Source of the DNA: Chloroflexaceae bacterium UBA1466
GTDB taxonomy: Bacteria; Chloroflexota; Chloroflexia; Chloroflexales; Chloroflexaceae
NCBI GenBank assembly: GCA_002325605.1
Contig: DCSM01000186.1
Span: forward strand, 17,718-35,316
Direction of reading: 5' to 3'
DNA length: 17,599 bases
Positions within the stretch are counted from its first letter, which is position 1; every line of letters starts with the position of its first letter. Positions 13,767-17,599 of the stretch are shown piece after piece. The translations under genes were made by a program, and so were the position numbers. Below the pieces are notes generated by a model. That model had not been told where the DNA came from and made no database searches. It saw only the letters and a list, made by a program, of their open reading frames with translations.

Positions 13767-13872
13767 TGACTTTAGAGCCAAACAAATTTTGAAGTTAAAA
13801 GCTTTTGGAATCAAACAACTAAAGTCATTTGATTCCAAATCGCAAGCATTGCTATTTCTGTTGTTTGGCTCT
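13767..13872. repeat. Nested inverted-repeat element between the two receiver-like genes
   Basis: Outer arms AGAGCCAAACAA (13774-13785) and TTGTTTGGCTCT (13861-13872) are a perfect 12-bp pair. Inside is a second perfect 12-bp pair, TTTGGAATCAAA (13804-13815) and TTTGATTCCAAA (13828-13839), with a 12-base loop. Nine bases of that loop (CTAAAGTCA, 13819-13827) are complementary to TGACTTTAG at 13767-13775, at the edge of the outer arm. A T5 run follows the outer arm on the minus strand. It may be a terminator, a regulatory RNA or a small mobile repeat. Confidence 0.75.
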
Positions 13873-13901
13873 TTGACCTTTAGGAAAAACAGCGCGAAGC
13901 A

Positions 13902-14264
13902 CTAATCGAGCAAAGACTGGATAATGCTGATCAGTTTCTTCATTACCAAGGACTTGACCAAAACGGCCCGCGCTCCACGAGAAACGCTCTCTTGTTCCAT
14001 AGAGGCGCTTTGTTTTGGGGCAAAAATCAGAAAGGGAATCTTACGAACCCGCAATTTATCGCAATATTTCCAAATTCCCTCATCGCCCCCTGCAATGTCA
14101 ATTAGCACTAGCCCCAAATCGGGTTGGCTTGCTAAGGCTTGATCTATTGCTTCCAAGTCCATTACTTGTAAGGTTCGATAACCCTCTTTGTTGAGAAATT
14201 GAGCAAGAAGCTCTACATTGCGCTGATGCCAACCTACAACCAATAATAGCTGCTGCTTTACCAT
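13902..14264 (-). CDS. Single-domain receiver-like protein following the KaiC-like gene
   Basis: A 120-residue protein of one CheY-like domain with no output domain. The predicted phospho-acceptor D56 (GLVLIDIAGGDEG) and conserved K104 (AVLVKS) are present. The usual N-terminal acidic pair is replaced by VVGWHQ (residues 9-14), so Mg2+ binding and phosphorylation should be weak or absent. AGGAAG near ATG 14264 overlaps the stop of the KaiC-like frame (14271-14273), a 6-base gap that implies one transcript. Single-domain receivers next to KaiC-like ATPases are common in bacteria and are thought to relay or modulate signalling. No histidine kinase adjoins this group; the nearest is at 5722-8592. 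Confidence 0.78.
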   Translation of the reverse strand: MVKQQLLLVVGWHQRNVELLAQFLNKEGYRTLQVMDLEAIDQALASQPDLGLVLIDIAGGDEGIWKYCDKLRVRKIPFLIFAPKQSASMEQESVSRGARAVLVKSLVMKKLISIIQSLLD

Positions 14265-14270
14265 AACTTC

Positions 14271-15739
14271 CTAGCTCTCACTCTTCTTGGGGCCATCGGT
14301 CCACTCTGGGACCCCCCGCAAGATGCCCCGCAGGTGAGTGAGCGGCGCTCCGACCCTGATTCCATAACGGGTGATTTTGTATTCCCGTAAGGTCTTCTCA
14401 AAGTCGCTCAAGCGTTTCTTCAAAACTCCAATGGCGCGGCGCAATTCACCTTGCATCTCCAGATAGCGCAGAAAGACAATATTATCAGCCAGATAGCTAA
14501 TACCCATTTCTGTGGCCCGAAAATCCCCAACAATGGATTCAACTTCATTGATCAAAATGGTTGTAATGTCCATGCTATTGAGATAACGTAAAAGCGCATG
14601 GAGTTGAATCGTTATTTCAGCACTGTTCCGCAGGACAAGCCGATAGCCCGCAACGCTATCAATCATGATGATTCGTGTGCCCTTCTTCTCGACTTCCAGC
14701 CGAACCTGGTGACTAAACTCGTCGGGCGTGATCGTCAGGGGTTCTACGGCGACCAGCGAAAAGGTCCCGCGTTGGGCCATCGTGCGGAGCGGAATCCCAA
14801 TCGATTCGGCCCGATGGAAGATCGTGCGCCCTCGCTCTCTTCAAAGGAATAGACTACAGAGCGTTCCCCACGGCCAGCGGCCTCTTTCATAAACTGAAGG
14901 CCCAGCGTCGTTTTGCCGACCCCGCTTGGCCCACTAATAATGGTCACCGTGCCGCGCTCCAGGCCCCCGTGCAAGAGTTCATCAAGATCTGGAATGCCCG
15001 AAGTAATGGACTCAGACACAAATTGCTTACTGCGGGTGGCCGGGAGGATGCGGGGGAAAACCTCCATTCCATGCGCGGTCAATTGGGCTGAGTGATGCCC
15101 ATCACGAAAGCTTGAACCGCGAAATTTAGTGACGCTAACAAGCCGTTCCATCGTATTGTAGTCAAGGTGAATCACGCCGTCGCTCATAAACTGGAGGTCG
15201 TCATCGGCGGTGGCATCCATGCTTTCGGAAGTGAAAAGGACAGTGGCCCCCTTCTCGACCAGAAAACTGAGGAAAGAGGCGGTCTGTTTGCGAAATTGCA
15301 CGTTATCAGTCGTAAGATACCGAAATTGGGTCATTGAATCCAGGAAAACGCGCTTAGGCTTGACCCGTTCAACGGTCTCAACGATTTTCTGAGTCGTGGG
15401 GCCTTGCTCGACTTCAGCAGAAGCAAAAATATCATAGCTCTGCATCTGGGAAAAGAACTCCGAGTCGGGGCAGAGGTCCAGAAATTCGATCCCTGTGATA
15501 TCGGTTCCCTTGAGTTTCGCATTTTCGCGGTGGCGAGCTTCGCTCTCAACCAACGTAATAAATAAGACAGGCTCGTTCTTCGCTACCCCATCAAGAAGGT
15601 AGTGCATGCCCATCGTAGTTTTGCCTGTCCCTGGCCCACCGCGCACAAGATAAGCGCGGCCTGAAATAAACCCCCCATTCAAAACCTCGTCTAGGCCAGG
15701 AATTCCAGATGACAAGCGGACATTTTGATCAACTTCCAT
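14271..15739 (-). pseudogene. KaiC-like double-domain ATPase, interrupted by a one-base frameshift
   Basis: Two reading frames form one gene: 15739 down to about 14830, then about 14829 down to 14271. Adding one base gives 490 codons, a normal length for the KaiC-like RecA-fold family. Domain 1 has Walker A GGPGTGKT (34-41) and VFLDS (131-135); domain 2 has Walker A GPSGVGKT (270-277), FEES (299-302) and, after the shift, RIIMIDS. The first frame reads YSFEESEGA and turns to nonsense; the other frame resumes with a family-like TIFHRAESIGIPLRTMAQRGTF. Replacing GAGGGCGC by GAGGAGCGC (minus strand) restores a continuous frame. KaiC autophosphorylation residues are not evident, and no kaiA or kaiB is present, so it is a KaiC homologue and not a proven clock protein. 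AAGAAGG precedes ATG 15739. It may be a true mutation or a sequence error. Confidence 0.88.
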
Positions 15740-15851
15740 ATAAAACCTTCTTCAACTAAGAGAAAAACTATTTGCTAGAAAAAGATCACTCTCAGTTTAG
15801 TTCTTGAGTGCTGACTCCCCAACACTCCCGCTGGGCTTTCTACTAGCTACC

Positions 15852-15879
15852 ATTATAGATCAATTCCCAGAAAACACAA
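15852..15879 (-). promoter_or_regulatory. Putative promoter of the KaiC-like/receiver unit
   Basis: On the minus strand TTGTGT (15874-15879), 16 bases, then a perfect TATAAT (15852-15857). It lies about 113 bases upstream of ATG 15739. Confidence 0.55.
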
Positions 15880-15909
15880 CTGCTTTTAGGGACTAATAAC
15901 CCTTTAATT

Positions 15910-15923
15910 GCCCAAAACTGGGC
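15910..15923 (-). terminator. Small hairpin after the MFS exporter gene
   Basis: GCCCA-AAAC-TGGGC forms a 5-bp stem 5 bases past the stop of the 15929 gene, followed on the minus strand by AATTAAAGGG. The T-run is poor, so it is a weak terminator candidate. Confidence 0.3.
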
Positions 15924-15928
15924 CTTCT

Positions 15929-17416
15929 TTAATCGGGTAGCCCAACCTTCAAAGCCAACGCCGCTTTCGCCGCCTTCTGCTGGCGACTATCAAGCCAGAG
16001 CGCAATGGCCGCCAAGATGGTTGACCCCAAAATAACAAAGGCCGCCACCCGAAATGTGCCATTGACTCCTTGCGTTAGGGCAAAGCCTGAAGCCTTTGTT
16101 ATATCACTTTTGTTCTCTGTCGCCGTCATGGAGTATTGAGTCACGCCTGTGAATAAGGCTCCCATCAAGGGCAAGCCTGAAGTCTGGCCCAGCGTTCGCA
16201 TCAATTGCAACAGCCCCGATGCTACCCCTAAGCTTTCTCGGGGCGCGGCGCTCATAATCGCGCTATTGTTCGAGGCTTGGAAAAGCCCAAACCCCACGCC
16301 CATGGGGATCACCCGCAACACAAAGTCCAGCCCTGCCATTTTAGGGTCGAGGAAGCCCAGCCCTAAACAGCCACAAACCAAACAACTGAGGCCAAGTAAA
16401 GAGATTGCCCGCGGGCCATAGTGGTCGGAGAGCGTTCCTGCCCAGGGTGAAATTAGCCCCATGCTTAGAGGCATCGCCATAAGCAAAAAGCCAACTTCCT
16501 GAATCGTATAGCCCTTAACGAATTGGAGGAAGAAGGGAATGATGAAGGTTCCTGAAAGCACAGAAAAGACTAAAAAGCCCATTAGCAAGTTGAGGCTGAA
16601 GAGAAGATTGTGGAAGAGCCTGAGGTCAACCATCGGCTGGGCCAGTTGCGCTTCAAGCAGGAAAAAGGCTCCCAATCCCCCTGCCGCCGCCAGCAGGAGC
16701 GCCACGACCTGCCCCACCCCAAAGCCGACGTTTTGCCCCAGCGTCATCCCCAACCCATAGCAAGTCAAGGTGAACAGGAGCAGCAACGCCCCAGGGAGAT
16801 CAAACTTTTGCCCAGGTCGCGCTGCCGTAAGCGGTACATTTTGCACGACCACAAACCAGGTAAGAATTCCGACAGGGACATTGACTAGAAAAACCGCGTG
16901 CCAGCTAACCATCCCAATTAGCAGGCCGCCCAGCGGAGGGCCCATGGCAATGCCTACCGACACGATACTGCCGACAATCCCCATTGCCCGCCCTCGTTCT
17001 AAGGGTGGAAAAGCCTCTGTCACTATCGCTATGCCGAGGGCTTGCATCAAAGAGCCGCCCAGCCCTTGCAAGGCCCGGGCGCTAATCAGCCACCCGACAC
17101 TGGGCGCTAGGCCACAGAGCAACGAACTCACCGTAAAGATCGCTAATCCGAGCAGATAGAGCTTTTTCTTGCCATACATGTCGCCTAATCTAGCTGCGCC
17201 TAACATAGTTGAAGTCAAAACTAAGATATAACTCAAGACCACCCATTGGACTGTTGCAAGATCTGTATGTAATTGGTCAATCAGCGTGGGGAGCGCGATA
17301 TTCACAATGCTTGAATCAAGCGTAGCCATCAGAATCCCCCCCCCAACCCCACACATCACCCACCATTTATGCACGGGTACTTCGCCAGAAACCTTCATTT
17401 GATGATTTGTCTGCAT
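15929..17416 (-). CDS. MFS multidrug exporter, DHA2 (EmrB/QacA) 14-TM family
   Basis: A 495-residue, highly hydrophobic inner-membrane protein expected to have 14 transmembrane helices. It would export drugs or other hydrophobic compounds by proton antiport. Diagnostic motifs: D1 in TM1, LDSSIVNIALPTL (33-45); motif A loop, ARLGDMYGKKK (75-85); motif B, ARALQGLGGSLMQALG (113-128); antiporter motif C, GIAMGPPLGGLL (155-166). No signal peptide; a short polar N-terminus precedes TM1 and a basic tail (RQQKAAKAA) ends the protein. AGGAAATT directly before ATG 17416 sets the start. No emrA/membrane-fusion partner or TetR/MarR regulator is adjacent, so substrate and control cannot be read here. It appears to be a single-gene unit. 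Confidence 0.94.
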   Translation of the reverse strand: MQTNHQMKVSGEVPVHKWWVMCGVGGGILMATLDSSIVNIALPTLIDQLHTDLATVQWVVLSYILVLTSTMLGAARLGDMYGKKKLYLLGLAIFTVSSLLCGLAPSVGWLISARALQGLGGSLMQALGIAIVTEAFPPLERGRAMGIVGSIVSVGIAMGPPLGGLLIGMVSWHAVFLVNVPVGILTWFVVVQNVPLTAARPGQKFDLPGALLLLFTLTCYGLGMTLGQNVGFGVGQVVALLLAAAGGLGAFFLLEAQLAQPMVDLRLFHNLLFSLNLLMGFLVFSVLSGTFIIPFFLQFVKGYTIQEVGFLLMAMPLSMGLISPWAGTLSDHYGPRAISLLGLSCLVCGCLGLGFLDPKMAGLDFVLRVIPMGVGFGLFQASNNSAIMSAAPRESLGVASGLLQLMRTLGQTSGLPLMGALFTGVTQYSMTATENKSDITKASGFALTQGVNGTFRVAAFVILGSTILAAIALWLDSRQQKAAKAALALKVGLPD

Positions 17417-17544
17417 AATTTCCTGTTTTCAATCTTTTCAGCAGGCAACCCAAAGCTAAATTTTGTGCTGTTGCAATAGCAGCCTAATTATTCTACCTTA
17501 CTTAGCGCAATCCTACCAGAAAGCCCAATCTGTGCCCTGAACTT

Positions 17545-17599
17545 ACGTAGGCTAGGCATCTTGCCTGGCTTAACGTAGGCTAGGCATCTTGCCTGGCTT
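17545..17599. repeat. 28-bp tandem hairpin repeat running off the window
   Basis: The unit at 17545-17572 is repeated exactly at 17573-17599 (27 bases, cut by the end). Each unit can fold as a 10-bp stem with G-T wobbles (AGGCTAGGCA with TGCCTGGCTT, 3-base loop TCT). There are no spacers between units, so it is not a CRISPR array. More copies may follow outside. The rest of 17417-17544 shows no gene. Confidence 0.8.

Noticed and set aside
14744..14845. Programmed frameshift in the KaiC-like gene
   Set aside because: No slippery heptamer or following pseudoknot is evident; a simple one-base deletion explains the break.
17545..17599. CRISPR array start
   Set aside because: Repeat units are directly adjacent with no spacer, and no cas gene is near.

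Overview
The window most resembles a mid-GC member of the Chloroflexota (or a neighbouring deep-branching filamentous or thermophilic lineage). This is inferred from gene content: a bacterial PHAX-type RNA-binding protein, RsbT/RsbX beside a large GAF histidine kinase, a double-domain KaiC-like ATPase with receiver-like proteins, radA followed by a yacL-type PIN-TRAM gene, and intergenic GC-rich hairpin repeats. No rRNA, tRNA or plasmid/phage hallmark gene was seen, so this looks like ordinary chromosome.

Layout. Positions 1-720 are AT-rich and hold two tiny, closely related + strand genes (30-107 and 536-580). Each follows a near-perfect Shine-Dalgarno block. Between them lie two strong promoter-like sequences and a structured stretch that may encode an ncRNA. 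A strong stem-loop at 683-717 separates this locus from the convergent clpB disaggregase gene (735-3329, minus). Next come a PHAX-domain protein (3472-4410, minus) and a divergent tyrS (4549-5721, plus).

The tyrS stop codon directly abuts the stop codon of a 956-residue GAF-GAF-PAS histidine kinase. That kinase is the last gene of a minus-strand operon rsbT-rsbX-kinase (9593 to 5722), a stressosome-type switch linked to a two-component kinase. RsbS and RsbR scaffold genes are absent from the window. Upstream are dtd (D-aminoacyl-tRNA deacylase), a two-copy 33-bp hairpin repeat, then yacL and radA in their conserved order.

From 13189 to 15739 (minus) lie two receiver-like proteins and a KaiC-like double-ATPase gene. 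Both receivers lack key phosphotransfer residues. The kaiC-like gene is split by an apparent one-base deletion. The right end carries a 14-TM-type MFS drug exporter (15929-17416) and a 28-bp tandem hairpin repeat running off the window.

How it fits together: much of the window is stress and quality control (ClpB, Dtd, RadA, RsbT/RsbX/kinase) plus signalling proteins with unusual or degenerate domains. The least explained parts are the twin micro-genes at 1-720, the PHAX protein, and the nested inverted-repeat element at 13767-13872.
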